From: Nocardia blacklockiae
GTDB taxonomy: Bacteria > Actinomycetota > Actinomycetes > Mycobacteriales > Mycobacteriaceae
Assembly (NCBI RefSeq): GCF_015477355.1
Contig: NZ_JADLRJ010000004.1
Location: 637,405-701,404 of the forward strand
Direction of reading: 5' to 3'
Length of the DNA stretch: 64,000 bases
Shown in pieces: positions 34,170 through 44,092 of the stretch. A program made the position numbers and the translations under genes. Under the pieces are notes generated by a model. The model worked only from the letters and a program-made list of their open reading frames with translations, searched no databases and had not been told where the DNA came from. Within the stretch, counting starts at the first letter, position 1, and each line of letters starts with the position of its first letter.

Positions 34170-35426
34170 TCAGCCGATGGCACGGGAACAGCCCGGGGGC
34201 ACCAGGTCCCCGGCGAACATGTGCTCCACCCACTCGCCGGTCGCCGGTATGGCGAGCGCGCCGACGGCGAGATGTTCGCCCGGCAGGGGGTCCAATCGAA
34301 CCTGGGCGCCGCGCGCGCACCAGTCGTCGTACAGGTTGCGCGCCTGCTCGAACGGGATCCAGAACTCGTCGACGCCGTGATAGATCAGGGCGGGTGCCCG
34401 CGGTGCCGATGCGCCGAGCCGGTTGTCCGCCAGTATCTTTCGCACCCACGGCAGACTCATCGGGTCGGGCACGTTGGTGAACCGCTCCACCTTCAGCGAA
34501 GTGGGCAGGCCCAGAACGGCTTCCGCGCCCACGCAGAGATCCTTCATCGCGTGCGCCAGCCGCCAGCCGTCGTCGTTGAGCAGCGACAGTAGCTCCGGAT
34601 ACTCGCGCGCCAGTCCGAGCGTCGCGGCCAGGAAGATGCCCGACGCGCCGTTGACACCGTCCATGCTGCGCGCCAGCAGCTCGTAATCGGCGGGCACGCC
34701 GCCGATCAGGGCACCGGCCAGCCGCAGTTCCGGCGCGTACTCCGGGGCGAGTTGCGCGGCCCAGCCGGTGGCCGTGGCACCGCCGGAGTACCCGCTCAGC
34801 ACGATCGGCGAATCCGGTTGCAGCGCAGGCACTCCGGCGTGCACGGCGGCCCGGAGCGCGTCGAGCACCGCGTGCCCGCCCATCCGCCCGGCGGCGTACG
34901 CCTGCCGCGGTCCTTGGTGGTCCGGCACGACCACGGCATAACCGCGTGCCAGCAGCAGCCCGATCGATACCTGATCGGCCTGCACCCCCTCCTGCAACTG
35001 CCGCGAGGGCGCACAGGTATTGCCGAGCGAGGAGATCGGAATGTTGTAGGACACCAGCGGCCGAGGGCCCGCACCAGGCAACGCCGCCTCCGGCACCAGC
35101 AACGTGGCGACCACCGGCACCGGCCGGTCCGCGGCATCAGTGGAGCGAATCAGCAACTCGGTCGACCGCACCGAAGCCGGGAACCAGTTCCGCACCGTCC
35201 GCGACGCGAGAACCGTTCCCGCGGAATGCTTCTCGAACCCCACCGGCGGTATGTAGAACGGATCCGCCAGCGGCGTCGGCAACACCGAGGCCAGCACATG
35301 CGGCGGATCGACCAGATCACCCAGCGGATCCGGCGGATCCGAACGCGCCACCCCGACCCCGGTCAGCAACACCGCCACCACCGAGACCACGAGCCACATC
35401 CTGCCAACCACCCACCGCCGACTCAC
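34170..35426 (-). CDS. Secreted LIP-family lipase, second
   Basis: 418 residues from GTG 35426 (GGGAG eight bases upstream); GTG 35429 is also possible. Signal peptide of about 25 residues. FYIPPVGFEKHSAGTVL, LVSYNIPISSLGNTCAPS, VVVPDHQGP and LSGYSGGATATGWA (nucleophile Ser) define the secretory lipase family. ALIYHGVDEFWIPFEQA holds the catalytic Asp and GEHLAVGALA the His. Same family as the gene at 8909 but clearly diverged. Confidence 0.87.
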   Translation of the reverse strand: MSRRWVVGRMWLVVSVVAVLLTGVGVARSDPPDPLGDLVDPPHVLASVLPTPLADPFYIPPVGFEKHSAGTVLASRTVRNWFPASVRSTELLIRSTDAADRPVPVVATLLVPEAALPGAGPRPLVSYNIPISSLGNTCAPSRQLQEGVQADQVSIGLLLARGYAVVVPDHQGPRQAYAAGRMGGHAVLDALRAAVHAGVPALQPDSPIVLSGYSGGATATGWAAQLAPEYAPELRLAGALIGGVPADYELLARSMDGVNGASGIFLAATLGLAREYPELLSLLNDDGWRLAHAMKDLCVGAEAVLGLPTSLKVERFTNVPDPMSLPWVRKILADNRLGASAPRAPALIYHGVDEFWIPFEQARNLYDDWCARGAQVRLDPLPGEHLAVGALAIPATGEWVEHMFAGDLVPPGCSRAIG

Positions 35427-35849
35427 CACGTCCGCTCCCGAGGTCCCCGCAAGCCCACAGGGCCGCGCCACCGCCGATTACCGAGCCCCGCACAGAACAC
35501 CCGCCACCACACCACGGGCCCCGCCACTTTCCCATGCCCACCGGTCGGTTTCCACACACCCATCCGGCGCGCCGCAGATCACAGCCCGATCTGCCCCACA
35601 CCACTACGATTCGGCACCTTCACTCCACAGCTCGGTCAGCTCCGGGCTCACGCGCAGCACCGCAACCCGCCAGCCGTGGCCCATCGCGAATTCGAAGCTC
35701 CGTCGCTCACACCGCCCGCCGCACTCGCACGATGCCACTCGCTTCGTCAGAGACTCACGCGCCGAACCACAGCAGCGGGCACAGCCTCTTCGCGACAGCT
35801 TCGCGAGAACGAGCACGTCGATGGACGGCCAGGGCACGGCGTGGTGCAG
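35427..35849. other. 423-bp intergenic region, no gene seen
   Basis: Lies between the DNA ligase stop and the lipase start, both on the minus strand. No frame here has a convincing start, motif or codon pattern, and I see no strong hairpin or operator. It should contain the lipase promoter. Confidence 0.6.
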
Positions 35850-37442
35850 CTATTTCGCGGCGGGCGGGCCCGGGAGGAGGGCGCGGACGGAGTCGATGGT
35901 GTCGGCGTCGGCGGGTTCCTTGTCGGGGCGGTAGCGGACCACGCGAGCGAAGCGCAGGGCTACGCCGCCCGGGTAGCGGGGGCTGACCTGGACGCCGTCG
36001 AGGGCGATTTCGACTACCAGAGCGGGGTGGAGGTAGACGGTGTGGTCGTCGCGAGTGCGTTCGTGGCGGGGGAATTCTTCGGTCTGCCAGCGCAGTAGGG
36101 CGTCGGTAAGGCCCTTGAACGTCTTGCCGACCATGATCGGCGGGCCGCCCTCCGGATCCCGCGCTCCCAGATGGAGATTCGACAGATATCCGGTGCGGCG
36201 GCCGTAACCCCATTCGGCACCCAGCACCACCAGGTCGAGGGTGTGCGAGGGCTTGATCTTCTGCCAGGCGCGGCCGCGGCGCCCGGCGGCGTAGGGCGCG
36301 GCGAGGGATTTGACCACGACGCCCTCGTGCCCCGCAGTGAGCGCGCCCGCGGCGAACTCGGCCGCCGCCTCGGCGTCCGGCCGCAGCAGCGCGGGAATGC
36401 TGTGCTCGCCGGCCACCGAGGTGAGCGCCACCCGCCGCTCGGACAGCGGCGCGTCGAGTAGGTCGGTGCCGTCGAGGTGCAGGCAGTCGAAGAAGTACGG
36501 GTGCAGCAGCAACTCGCGCGTGGTGGTCGCCGCGGGCACCGACTGGCCCAGCGCCGCGGCCGCGCTGTCGGCCGCCTCCGCCTCGGCGGGCGTGAGCGCG
36601 AACCGGCTCATCGTCTCCTGGAACGGCCGCGGCCGCCCCGTGTCGGTGAGCGCGAGCGTCTCGCCGTCCAGCACGACGCTCGCGCAGTCCAGTTTCGACA
36701 CCAGTTCGACGAGTTCGGGCACCTTGGCGGTGATGTCGCGCAGCGTGCGGGTGAACACCCAGACCTGCTCGCCCTGGCGATGCACCTGGATGCGCGCGCC
36801 GTCGAGCTTGTGTTCCACGCTCACGTCGCCCTCGAATTCGGCGTAGGCGTCGGCGAGCGTGCCGCCGGGCGAGGCGAGCATCGGCTGGATCGGCCGCCCC
36901 ACCTCGAGGCGGAACTCCGCGAGCGCGGCCGCGCCGCCGGTCATGGCCGCCGCGGCCGTCACCGGCAGCCGCCCCGACAGCATGTGCGCCCGGCGGACCA
37001 GCTCGACGGGCACCTCCGCGGCGGCCGCCACCGCCTCGGCGACGAGCGCGGTCAGCGCGCCTTGACGCAGCTCGCCGGTCAGCAGCCGCACCAGGAAATC
37101 CCGCTCGGCCGCCGTCGCCCGCGACAGCAACCCGGTCAGCAGCTCGCGCCGGAGCTCCGCCGAGCCGGAGCCGCCGATGCCCGCCAACTCGTCGAAGGTC
37201 TCGTGCACGCGCGGCACGGTGAGGCTCGGCACCGCCGCCGGTTCGACGGCCAGCCCGGTCAGCGTGCGCCAGCCGGTGCCGATCCGGCCCTGCGGCAGCT
37301 CGCCCGACACCCAGGCCACCACGGGCGCGAGTTCGCCCGGCTCGGCCTGTTTCAGCAGCCCGGCCAGTGTGGCGATCTTGCTCTTGCGGGACGATGTCGC
37401 CCGCACGGCTTCCGAGGCCTCGACTACTTGCGACAACAGCAC
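35850..37442 (-). CDS. ligB: ATP-dependent DNA ligase
   Basis: 530 residues from GTG 37442. The adenylation motif KLDGAR has Lys212 as nucleophile; DGETLA, GHEGVVVKSLAAPY and AWQKIKPSHTLDL are nucleotidyltransferase motifs III-V. The N-terminal 180 residues form the alpha-helical DNA-binding domain and the C-terminal part the OB fold. Length and architecture match mycobacterial LigB (Rv3062). It seals nicks with ATP and is an accessory to NAD-dependent LigA. Divergent from ramB with only 94 bases between. Confidence 0.92.
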   Translation of the reverse strand: MLLSQVVEASEAVRATSSRKSKIATLAGLLKQAEPGELAPVVAWVSGELPQGRIGTGWRTLTGLAVEPAAVPSLTVPRVHETFDELAGIGGSGSAELRRELLTGLLSRATAAERDFLVRLLTGELRQGALTALVAEAVAAAAEVPVELVRRAHMLSGRLPVTAAAAMTGGAAALAEFRLEVGRPIQPMLASPGGTLADAYAEFEGDVSVEHKLDGARIQVHRQGEQVWVFTRTLRDITAKVPELVELVSKLDCASVVLDGETLALTDTGRPRPFQETMSRFALTPAEAEAADSAAAALGQSVPAATTTRELLLHPYFFDCLHLDGTDLLDAPLSERRVALTSVAGEHSIPALLRPDAEAAAEFAAGALTAGHEGVVVKSLAAPYAAGRRGRAWQKIKPSHTLDLVVLGAEWGYGRRTGYLSNLHLGARDPEGGPPIMVGKTFKGLTDALLRWQTEEFPRHERTRDDHTVYLHPALVVEIALDGVQVSPRYPGGVALRFARVVRYRPDKEPADADTIDSVRALLPGPPAAK

Positions 37443-37499
37443 GATTCCGACCGTAACCCGAGGGTCCGACACGGCTCGGGACCCGCTTGTTAATCGAGC

Positions 37500-37518
37500 G
37501 TTTGCAGAGTTGCGAAAC
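37500..37518. promoter_or_regulatory. RamB-type box over the probable ramB promoter
   Basis: GTTTGCAGAGTTGCGAAAC is an imperfect inverted TTTGC/GCGAAA pair. A TTGCAG hexamer (37502-37507) lies 17 bases before TAAACT (37525-37530), which ends six bases before the ramB ATG, so this may be a leaderless promoter with the box over its -35. Autorepression by RamB is known in C. glutamicum; here it is inferred. Confidence 0.55.
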
Positions 37519-37536
37519 CGCCCATAAACTGGACGA

Positions 37537-38946
37537 ATGGCCAAGACTTACGTCGGCGCGCGGCTTCGACAGCTGCGGACCGAACGGGGGCTGAGCCAGG
37601 TCTCGCTCGCCAAACAGCTGGAGATCTCGGCGAGCTACCTGAACCAGATCGAGCACGACGTGCGACCGCTCACCGTGCCGGTCCTGCTGCGCATCAGCGA
37701 GGTCTTCGGCGTCGACGCCGGCTTCTTCTCCTCCCAGGACGACACCCGCCTCATCGCCGAATTGCAGGAAGTGGTGATGGACGAGGAACTGGGCATCGAG
37801 GCCGACGCCCAGGAGATCGCCGAGATGGTCTCGGCGCATCCGAGCCTGGCGCGGGCGATGGTGAACATGCACCGCCGCTACCGCAACACCACCGCCCAGC
37901 TGGCCGCCGCCACCGAGGACCGCTTCTCCGACGGCAGCGGCTCCGGCGCCATCTCCCGCCCGCACGAGGAGGTGCGCGACTTCTTCTACCAGCGGCAGAA
38001 CTACATCCACGAAGTCGACACCGCCGCAGAGGAACTCGCCACCCGGATGCGCTTCCACGGCGGCGATCTGAAGCGCGAGATCGCCCGCCGGCTCACCACC
38101 GCGCACGGCGTGCAGATCGTCGAACGCATCGATCTCGGCGAGGGCGTACTGCACCGTTTCGACCCCGAGGCGCGGCGGCTCGAGATCGCGCCGCACCTGT
38201 CCGGCGGGCAGCGGGTGTTCAAGCTCGCCGCCGAACTGGCCTACCTCGAATGCGGCGACCTGATCGAAAAGCTGGTCGAGGAGGGCAATTTCGCTTCCGA
38301 GGATTCCCGCACGCTCGCGCAGCTGGGCCTGGCCAACTATTTCGCCGCGGCGCTGGTGCTGCCCTATTCATATTTCCACGAGGTCGCCGAGGATTTCCGG
38401 TACGACATCGAGCGCCTGTCGGCCTTCTTCACCCAGAGCTACGAGACGATCTGCCACCGGCTCTCGACCTTGCAGCGCCCGAAGCTGCGCGGCGTCCCGT
38501 TCTCGTTCGTGCGCGTCGACCGCGCCGGGAACATGTCGAAACGGCAGTCCGCCACCGGCTTTCACTTCTCCTCCTCGGGCGGCACCTGCCCGCTGTGGAA
38601 CGTCTACGAGACCTTCGCCTACCCGGGCCGGATCATGACCCAGATCGCCCAGATGCCCGACGGCCGCAAATACCTGTGGATCGCCCGCACCGTGGAACGC
38701 CGCGCCACCCGCTACGGCGAACCGAGTAAGACCTTCGCGATCGGCCTCGGGTGCGAGTTGCGCCATGCCGGTCGCGTCGTCTATGCCGACGGCCTGGATC
38801 TCAACGACCCCCAGGCCACTCCGATCGGCGCGGGCTGCCGGGTGTGCGAGCGCACCAACTGCCCGCAGCGCGCGTTCCCCCCGCTCGGCAAATCTCTCGA
38901 TATCAGCGAACATCGCAGTTCCATCTCGCCGTACGTCCTGCGGTAG
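37537..38946 (+). CDS. ramB: RamB-type transcriptional regulator of acetate/short-chain fatty acid metabolism
   Basis: 469 residues from ATG 37537. Residues 5-60 are an XRE helix-turn-helix (LRQLRTERGLSQVSLAKQL, SASYLNQIEHDVRPLTV). The middle has an IrrE/ImmA-like segment with a degenerate active site, and the C-terminal ScfR (DUF2083) domain shows RVDRAGNMSKRQSATGFHF and the cysteine set GCRVCERTNCPQRAFP. It closely resembles M. tuberculosis RamB (Rv0465c), which represses icl1 on glucose. Expected target in this window: aceA at 7121. Confidence 0.95.
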   Translation: MAKTYVGARLRQLRTERGLSQVSLAKQLEISASYLNQIEHDVRPLTVPVLLRISEVFGVDAGFFSSQDDTRLIAELQEVVMDEELGIEADAQEIAEMVSAHPSLARAMVNMHRRYRNTTAQLAAATEDRFSDGSGSGAISRPHEEVRDFFYQRQNYIHEVDTAAEELATRMRFHGGDLKREIARRLTTAHGVQIVERIDLGEGVLHRFDPEARRLEIAPHLSGGQRVFKLAAELAYLECGDLIEKLVEEGNFASEDSRTLAQLGLANYFAAALVLPYSYFHEVAEDFRYDIERLSAFFTQSYETICHRLSTLQRPKLRGVPFSFVRVDRAGNMSKRQSATGFHFSSSGGTCPLWNVYETFAYPGRIMTQIAQMPDGRKYLWIARTVERRATRYGEPSKTFAIGLGCELRHAGRVVYADGLDLNDPQATPIGAGCRVCERTNCPQRAFPPLGKSLDISEHRSSISPYVLR

Positions 38947-38974
38947 TCGATAGACAAGATCGACGATCACAGAG

Positions 38975-39001
38975 TTCACATTCGCGAAACATTCGCAACA
39001 A
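38975..39001 (+). promoter_or_regulatory. Possible GlnR-type box upstream of urtA
   Basis: TTCAC, GAAAC and AACAA spaced by two copies of the six bases ATTCGC give an 11-base period, like the GTNAC-N6-GNAAC pattern of actinobacterial GlnR. The match is partial. A GTATACAA hexamer-like promoter element lies at about 39069. Nitrogen control of urt genes is known in relatives; here it is inferred. Confidence 0.35.
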
Positions 39002-39172
39002 TCCCGTCATCGAGAAATATTCGGCCGCAACACTTCCGGCTTACTCTCAGCGCACGGATACAACCGCTGTATACAACGCCGATCTCTCACGAGGAGACCG
39101 GCTCGATCTGCGCGCGGTCCGGCGCGGTGTGCGAACACCGCCGAAACCTGATGAGTGAGAAGGGTTCCACCC

Positions 39173-40450
39173 ATGCAAGATTCTCGTGACCCCCGTCGCG
39201 ATCTCCCCCGCCGCACGGCGAAGATCCTGGCCGTACCGACCGCCCTGGCGCTCTCGGCACTACTACTGTCCGGCTGCGGCTCCCGCGACGACGCCGAAAC
39301 CGGCGCGGGCGCAACGTCCTGCGTGGACACCTCCAAGAATACGATCAAGATCGGCTCGCTGCATTCACTGACCGGCACCATGGCCATCAGCGAGGTCACC
39401 GTCGCCAATTCCACGAAATTGGCGGTCGATCAGGTCAACGCGGCGGGCGGGGTACTGGGCAAGCAGATCCAGATCGTGCCCGAGGACGGGGCGTCGGACC
39501 CGAAGACCTTCGCGGAGAAGGCCGAGAAACTCATCAGCTCCGATTGCGTCGCCGCCGTTTTCGGTGGCTGGACCTCGGCGAGCCGCAAGGCGATGAAACC
39601 CAAGTTCGAGTCGCTGAATTCGCTGCTGTTCTACCCGGTGCAGTACGAGGGCCTGGAGGACAGCAAGAACATCTTCTACACCGGCGCCACCACCAACCAG
39701 CAGATCGTGCCCGCGCTGGATTATCTGAAGCAGAAGGGCATCACGTCGCTGTACCTGGTCGGCAGCGACTACGTGTTCCCGCAGACCGCCAATCGCGAGA
39801 TCAAGGCGTACGCGGCCGCCAACGGCATCGAGATCAAGGGCGAGGACTACGCGCCGCTGGGCTCCACCGATTTCTCCACAATCGTCAACAAGGTGCGGAA
39901 TGCCAAGGCCGGGGCGGTGTTCAACACCCTCAACGGCGACTCCAACGTGGCCTTCTTCCGTGAATACGCCAATGCCGGGTTGAAGGCCGCCGACATGCCG
40001 GTGGTGTCGGTATCGATCGCCGAGGAGGAGGTCGGCGGCATCGGTCCGCAGAACATCGCCGGGCAGCTCACCGCCTGGAACTACTACCAGACCGTAGACA
40101 GCCCGCAGAACAAGGCGTTCGTCGACGCCTACAAGTCCGTCTACGGGGCCGACAAGCCCACCTCCGATCCCATGGAAGCCGCCTACACCTCGGTGTTCCT
40201 GTGGAAGAACATGGTCGAGAAGGCCCAGTCGTTCTCGGTCGACGCGGTCCAGAAAGCCGCGGGCGGAGTCACTTTCGACGCTCCCGAAGGCACCGTCACG
40301 GTCGACGGCGCCAACCACCACATCACCAAGACGGCGCGGATCGGTGAGATCCACCCGGATGGCCTGATCTACACGGTGTGGGATTCCGGCAAGCCGATTC
40401 AACCGGACCCGTACCTGAAGTCCTACGAGTGGGCCTCGGGGCTCAGGTAG
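39173..40450 (+). CDS. urtA: Urea ABC transporter substrate-binding protein
   Basis: 425 residues from ATG 39173 with GAGAAGGG upstream. Lipobox LSGC after a hydrophobic leader. [32 protein letters not shown] and [20 protein letters not shown] are diagnostic of UrtA within the branched-chain amino-acid-binding family. It binds urea outside the membrane for the UrtBCDE channel. A hairpin separates it from urtB, which may keep it at higher level. Confidence 0.95.
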   Translation: MQDSRDPRRDLPRRTAKILAVPTALALSALLLSGCGSRDDAETGAGATSCVDTSKNTIKIGSLHSLTGTMAISEVTVANSTKLAVDQVNAAGGVLGKQIQIVPEDGASDPKTFAEKAEKLISSDCVAAVFGGWTSASRKAMKPKFESLNSLLFYPVQYEGLEDSKNIFYTGATTNQQIVPALDYLKQKGITSLYLVGSDYVFPQTANREIKAYAAANGIEIKGEDYAPLGSTDFSTIVNKVRNAKAGAVFNTLNGDSNVAFFREYANAGLKAADMPVVSVSIAEEEVGGIGPQNIAGQLTAWNYYQTVDSPQNKAFVDAYKSVYGADKPTSDPMEAAYTSVFLWKNMVEKAQSFSVDAVQKAAGGVTFDAPEGTVTVDGANHHITKTARIGEIHPDGLIYTVWDSGKPIQPDPYLKSYEWASGLR

Positions 40451-40472
40451 TACCAGGTCGTCGATGAGGGGC

Positions 40473-40513
40473 GGCGCGGTCCCGTTCGAGTATCGGGCGG
40501 ACGGGACCGCGCC
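40473..40513 (+). terminator. urtA-urtB intercistronic hairpin
   Basis: 13-bp perfect stem (40473-40485 with 40501-40513) and a 15-base loop without a U-run. Such hairpins after binding-protein genes often stabilise the upstream message or give partial termination. Confidence 0.5.
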
Positions 40514-40543
40514 GGTCGGGCAAGCGAAATAGAGGTATTCGCA

Positions 40544-41428
40544 ATGGAAGTGGCGATCGGGCAGCTGTTCACCGGGTTGAGCCTGGGGTCCATTCTGCTG
40601 CTGGCGGCGCTGGGCCTGTCGCTGACCTTCGGTCAGATGGGCGTGATCAATATGGCGCACGGCGAATTCATCATGGCCGGCTGCTACACGACATTCGTTG
40701 TGCAGCAGGTGATCCACGCGACCGGGGCGGCACTGATCGTGTCGCTGTTCGCGGGCTTCCTGGTCGGCGGGCTGCTGGGCGCGGCCCTGGAGATGGGTCT
40801 GATCCGCTGGATGTACGACCGGCCGCTGGACACCCTGCTGGTGACCTTCGGCGTCGGGCTGATCCTGCAACAGCTGGCGCGCAACATCTTCGGCGCGCCC
40901 GCCAAGAACGTGGTGGCGCCCGAGTGGCTGTCCGGCGGTCTGACCATCGCCGGGACGGTGGTGCCCAAGACGCGCCTGTTCATCCTCGTGTTGGCCGTCG
41001 TCGCGGTCGCGGTGCTCGCGGTCGCGCTGAAGGCGACCCCGCTGGGTCGGCGGATTCGGGCCGTGGTGCAGAACCGCGGCCTGGCGGAGACCAGCGGCGT
41101 GTCGAGCCGGGTGACCGACGTCAGCACGTTCTTCATCGGCTCGGGACTGGCCGCGGTCGCGGGCGTGGCGCTCACGCTGATCGGCTCCACCAGCCCGACC
41201 ATCGGGCAGAGCTATCTGGTCGACGCGTTCCTGGTCGTCGTGATCGGCGGGCTCGGGCAGATCAAGGGCACGGTGCTCGCGGCTTTCGCACTGGGACTGC
41301 TGAATTCGTTCATCGAGTACTCCACCACCGCCTCGGTGGCGAAGGTGATCGTCTTCGTGCTCATCGTGATCTTCCTGCAGGTGCGGCCGCAGGGCCTGTT
41401 CACCGTCCGGACGAGGAGCCTGGCATGA
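40544..41428 (+). CDS. urtB: Urea ABC transporter permease
   Basis: 294 residues from ATG 40544. Eight to nine membrane helices of the LivH type; LTFGQMGVINMAHGEFIMAG near the start and VDAFLVVVIGGLGQIKGT near the end are typical of UrtB. It forms the channel with UrtC. Confidence 0.94.
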   Translation: MEVAIGQLFTGLSLGSILLLAALGLSLTFGQMGVINMAHGEFIMAGCYTTFVVQQVIHATGAALIVSLFAGFLVGGLLGAALEMGLIRWMYDRPLDTLLVTFGVGLILQQLARNIFGAPAKNVVAPEWLSGGLTIAGTVVPKTRLFILVLAVVAVAVLAVALKATPLGRRIRAVVQNRGLAETSGVSSRVTDVSTFFIGSGLAAVAGVALTLIGSTSPTIGQSYLVDAFLVVVIGGLGQIKGTVLAAFALGLLNSFIEYSTTASVAKVIVFVLIVIFLQVRPQGLFTVRTRSLA

Positions 41429-42567
41429 GCACTCCCCTCTTCCAGCGCTCCGCGGTGCGTTCGCTGGGCGGCTTCGCGCTGGCGGCCGTCGTGCTGTTCG
41501 CCGTCGCGCCCGCGGTGCTCAGCGACTTCCGGCTCGGCCTGCTCGCCAAGTTCCTGTGCTTCGCCATCGTGGCGGTCGGCATCGGATTGGCTTGGGGCAG
41601 AGGCGGAATGCTGACCCTCGGCCAAGGCGTGTTCTTCGGCCTCGGCGCCTACATCATGGCCATGCACATGCAACTGGCCGATGCGGCCCGGCTGCACCAG
41701 GATGTCCCCGAGTTCATGCAGATCGCGGGCATCGCCGAATTGCCCTGGTACTGGCAGCCTTTCGCGTCCGGGCCGGTGGCCGTGCTGGCGATCCTGGTGC
41801 TGCCGGGCCTGCTCGCCGCGCTGCTGGGTTTCGGCGTGTTCAAGCGCCGGGTCAAGGGCGCGTATTTCGCGATCCTGTCCCAGGCGCTGACCGCGGCACT
41901 GGCGATCCTGCTCACCGGGCAGCAGGCCATCGGCGGCTTCACCGGGCTCAGCGACTTCCGGGCCTTCTTCGGCTTCCGGCTCAGCGATCCGGTGAACCGG
42001 CGCATGCTGTTCTTCCTCGCGGCGGCGGCGCTGCTGCTCGTGGTCGCGGCCGCGCGGCAGCTGATGCGCAGCCGGTACGGGGAACTGCTGGTGGCGGTGC
42101 GCGACCAGGAGGAGCGGGTGCGCTTCCTCGGGTACGACCCGGCCAATATCAAGATCGTGGCGTATGTGGTGGCGGCCTTCTTCGCCGGCATCGCGGGTGC
42201 GTTGTTCACGCCGATCGTGGGCATCATCTCCCCGGCCGACATCGGGGTGGTGCCCTCGATCGTGTTCCTCATCGGCGTCGCGATCGGCGGCCGCACGACC
42301 CTGCTGGGTCCGGTGCTGGGCGCGGTCGGAGTGGCGTGGGCGCAGACGACGTTCTCCGAGCACTTCCCGTCGGGCTGGACCTATCTGCAAGGCGTGCTCT
42401 TCATCGTGGTGGTCGGCTTCGTACCCGCCGGGCTGGCCGGATTCCGGCCGCTCGCAATGGATCTCGTCGACCGGGTGCGCCGCGCGAGCCGATCCGGGCC
42501 GACGGCCGAGCCTGCGGACGCGGCGGTGACCGAGGCGAGCCGGGCCGAGACGAAGGTGGAGGCATGA
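41425..42567 (+). CDS. urtC: Urea ABC transporter permease
   Basis: 380 residues from ATG 41425 (ATGA overlap). LivM-type membrane protein with about ten helices; WGRGGMLTLGQGVFFGLGAY and YFAILSQALTAALAILL match UrtC, as does the loop VRFLGYDPANIKIVAYV. A disordered acidic C-terminus of about 30 residues follows. Confidence 0.94.
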   Translation: MSTPLFQRSAVRSLGGFALAAVVLFAVAPAVLSDFRLGLLAKFLCFAIVAVGIGLAWGRGGMLTLGQGVFFGLGAYIMAMHMQLADAARLHQDVPEFMQIAGIAELPWYWQPFASGPVAVLAILVLPGLLAALLGFGVFKRRVKGAYFAILSQALTAALAILLTGQQAIGGFTGLSDFRAFFGFRLSDPVNRRMLFFLAAAALLLVVAAARQLMRSRYGELLVAVRDQEERVRFLGYDPANIKIVAYVVAAFFAGIAGALFTPIVGIISPADIGVVPSIVFLIGVAIGGRTTLLGPVLGAVGVAWAQTTFSEHFPSGWTYLQGVLFIVVVGFVPAGLAGFRPLAMDLVDRVRRASRSGPTAEPADAAVTEASRAETKVEA

Positions 42568-43403
42568 CGACCGACGACCACCCCGCCGCGGTCCCCGAGC
42601 CGAAATTCGGCGGGACGGCGGGCATGAACAGCGAGTACCTCGAAATACGCGACCTCACTGTCGATTTCGACGGCTTCAAGGCGGTGTCCGGCGTCGATCT
42701 GACCGTGTTGCAGGGCGATCTGCGCTTCCTCATCGGCCCCAACGGCGCGGGCAAGACCACCCTGATCGACGCGATCACCGGCCTGGTCCCCGCCTCCGGA
42801 TCGGCGCGGAAGACCGGCACCGAACTGCTGGGCCGCAAGGTGCACCGGATCGCGCGGCTGGGCGTCGGCCGCACCTTCCAGACGGCCAGCGTCTTCGAAC
42901 AGCTCACGGTGCTCCAAAATCTCGACATCGCGGCGGGCGCGGGCCGTTCGGCGGCCACGCTGCTGCGCCGCCGCCGCACGGTTCTGCCCGAGGTCGAATC
43001 CGCTTTGGAGACAATAGGTCTGACCGACCTGAGCGACGCACCCGCCGGGGTACTGGCGCACGGCCAGAAGCAGTGGCTCGAGATCGGCATGCTGCTGGTG
43101 CAGAACGCCTCGGTGCTGCTGCTCGACGAGCCGGTCGCGGGCATGAGCGCCGAGGAGCGCGAGGAGACCGGAAACCTGTTGCGCCGCATCGGCTCCGGTC
43201 GCGTCGTCGTGGTCGTGGAACACGACATGGATTTCATGCGGGCGTACGCGAGTTCGGTCACGGTGCTGGCGGGCGGCCGGGTGCTCAGCGAGGGCACGGT
43301 GGAGCAGGTCCAGGCCGATCCCAAGGTCCAGGAGGTCTACCTGGGCACCGCGGCGGCCGTGGCCACCTACGCCGAGGAGGCGGTCGATGCTGGAAATCGT
43401 TGA
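42564..43403 (+). CDS. urtD: Urea ABC transporter ATP-binding protein
   Basis: 279 residues from ATG 42564 (ATGA overlap); an in-frame ATG 20 codons later is possible. Walker A GPNGAGKTTL, Walker B VLLLDEPVAGMS and switch VEHDM present. The signature motif is LAHGQKQWLEIGMLL, the unusual form without LSGGQ that is typical of UrtD. Confidence 0.94.
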   Translation: MTTDDHPAAVPEPKFGGTAGMNSEYLEIRDLTVDFDGFKAVSGVDLTVLQGDLRFLIGPNGAGKTTLIDAITGLVPASGSARKTGTELLGRKVHRIARLGVGRTFQTASVFEQLTVLQNLDIAAGAGRSAATLLRRRRTVLPEVESALETIGLTDLSDAPAGVLAHGQKQWLEIGMLLVQNASVLLLDEPVAGMSAEEREETGNLLRRIGSGRVVVVVEHDMDFMRAYASSVTVLAGGRVLSEGTVEQVQADPKVQEVYLGTAAAVATYAEEAVDAGNR

Positions 43404-44079
43404 CCTACACGCCGGTTACGGCCGCGCCGAGGTGATTCACGGAGTGTCGCTGACGGTGCCGGACGACGGCGTCGCGGCCGTGCTGGGCCACAACGGCGCG
43501 GGCAAGACGACGCTGCTGCGCGCGGCGGTAGGGCTGCTGCCGGTGCGGTCCGGGCAGCTCCGCTTCGACGGCGCGAACATCGCCAAGCTGTCCCCGTCGC
43601 GGCGGGTGCGGCGCGGCATCGCGTACGTCCCGCAAGGGCAGCAATGCTTTCCGCAGCTGACCGCCGCGGAGAACCTCCAGGTCGTCGCCGACGGCCGCAA
43701 ACGCGGCAAGGCGCTGATCGAGGAGGCGCTGCACCTGTTCCCGGCGCTGCGTGAACTGCTGGACCGCAAGGCCGGGCTGCTGTCGGGTGGGCAGCGCCAG
43801 CAGTTGGCGATCGCGCGGGCGCTGGTCACCGAGCCGAAACTGCTGATCCTGGACGAGCCCACGGAGGGCATCCAGCCGTCGGTGGTCGCCGAGATCGAAC
43901 GCACCATCCTCGAACTCACCCGGCGGGGCGGGCTGAGCGTGCTGCTGGTGGAACAGCACATCGGCTTCGCGCTCCAGGAGGCCGGGCGGTACTACGTGCT
44001 GCAATCCGGACGCGTCGCCTCCACCGGGGCGGGCGGGGCGGGAGCGGCCACCGCGGTCCGCGCGGCGATGGCGATCTGA
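43387..44079 (+). CDS. urtE: Urea ABC transporter ATP-binding protein
   Basis: 230 residues from ATG 43387, overlapping urtD by 17 bases. Walker A GHNGAGKTTLL, signature LSGGQRQQLAIARAL, Walker B LLILDEPTEGIQPS and switch VEQH present; YVPQGQQCFPQLTAAENL is the UrtE form of the Q-loop. Completes the urea importer. No urease genes are in the window. Confidence 0.95.
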   Translation: MLEIVDLHAGYGRAEVIHGVSLTVPDDGVAAVLGHNGAGKTTLLRAAVGLLPVRSGQLRFDGANIAKLSPSRRVRRGIAYVPQGQQCFPQLTAAENLQVVADGRKRGKALIEEALHLFPALRELLDRKAGLLSGGQRQQLAIARALVTEPKLLILDEPTEGIQPSVVAEIERTILELTRRGGLSVLLVEQHIGFALQEAGRYYVLQSGRVASTGAGGAGAATAVRAAMAI

Positions 44080-44092
44080 TCGGCGCTTCGCG

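Noticed and set aside
43387-44079. Branched-chain amino acid (liv) importer instead of urea importer
   Set aside because: UrtA-specific segments ([31 protein letters not shown]) and the LAHGQKQWLEIGM signature of UrtD point to urea.
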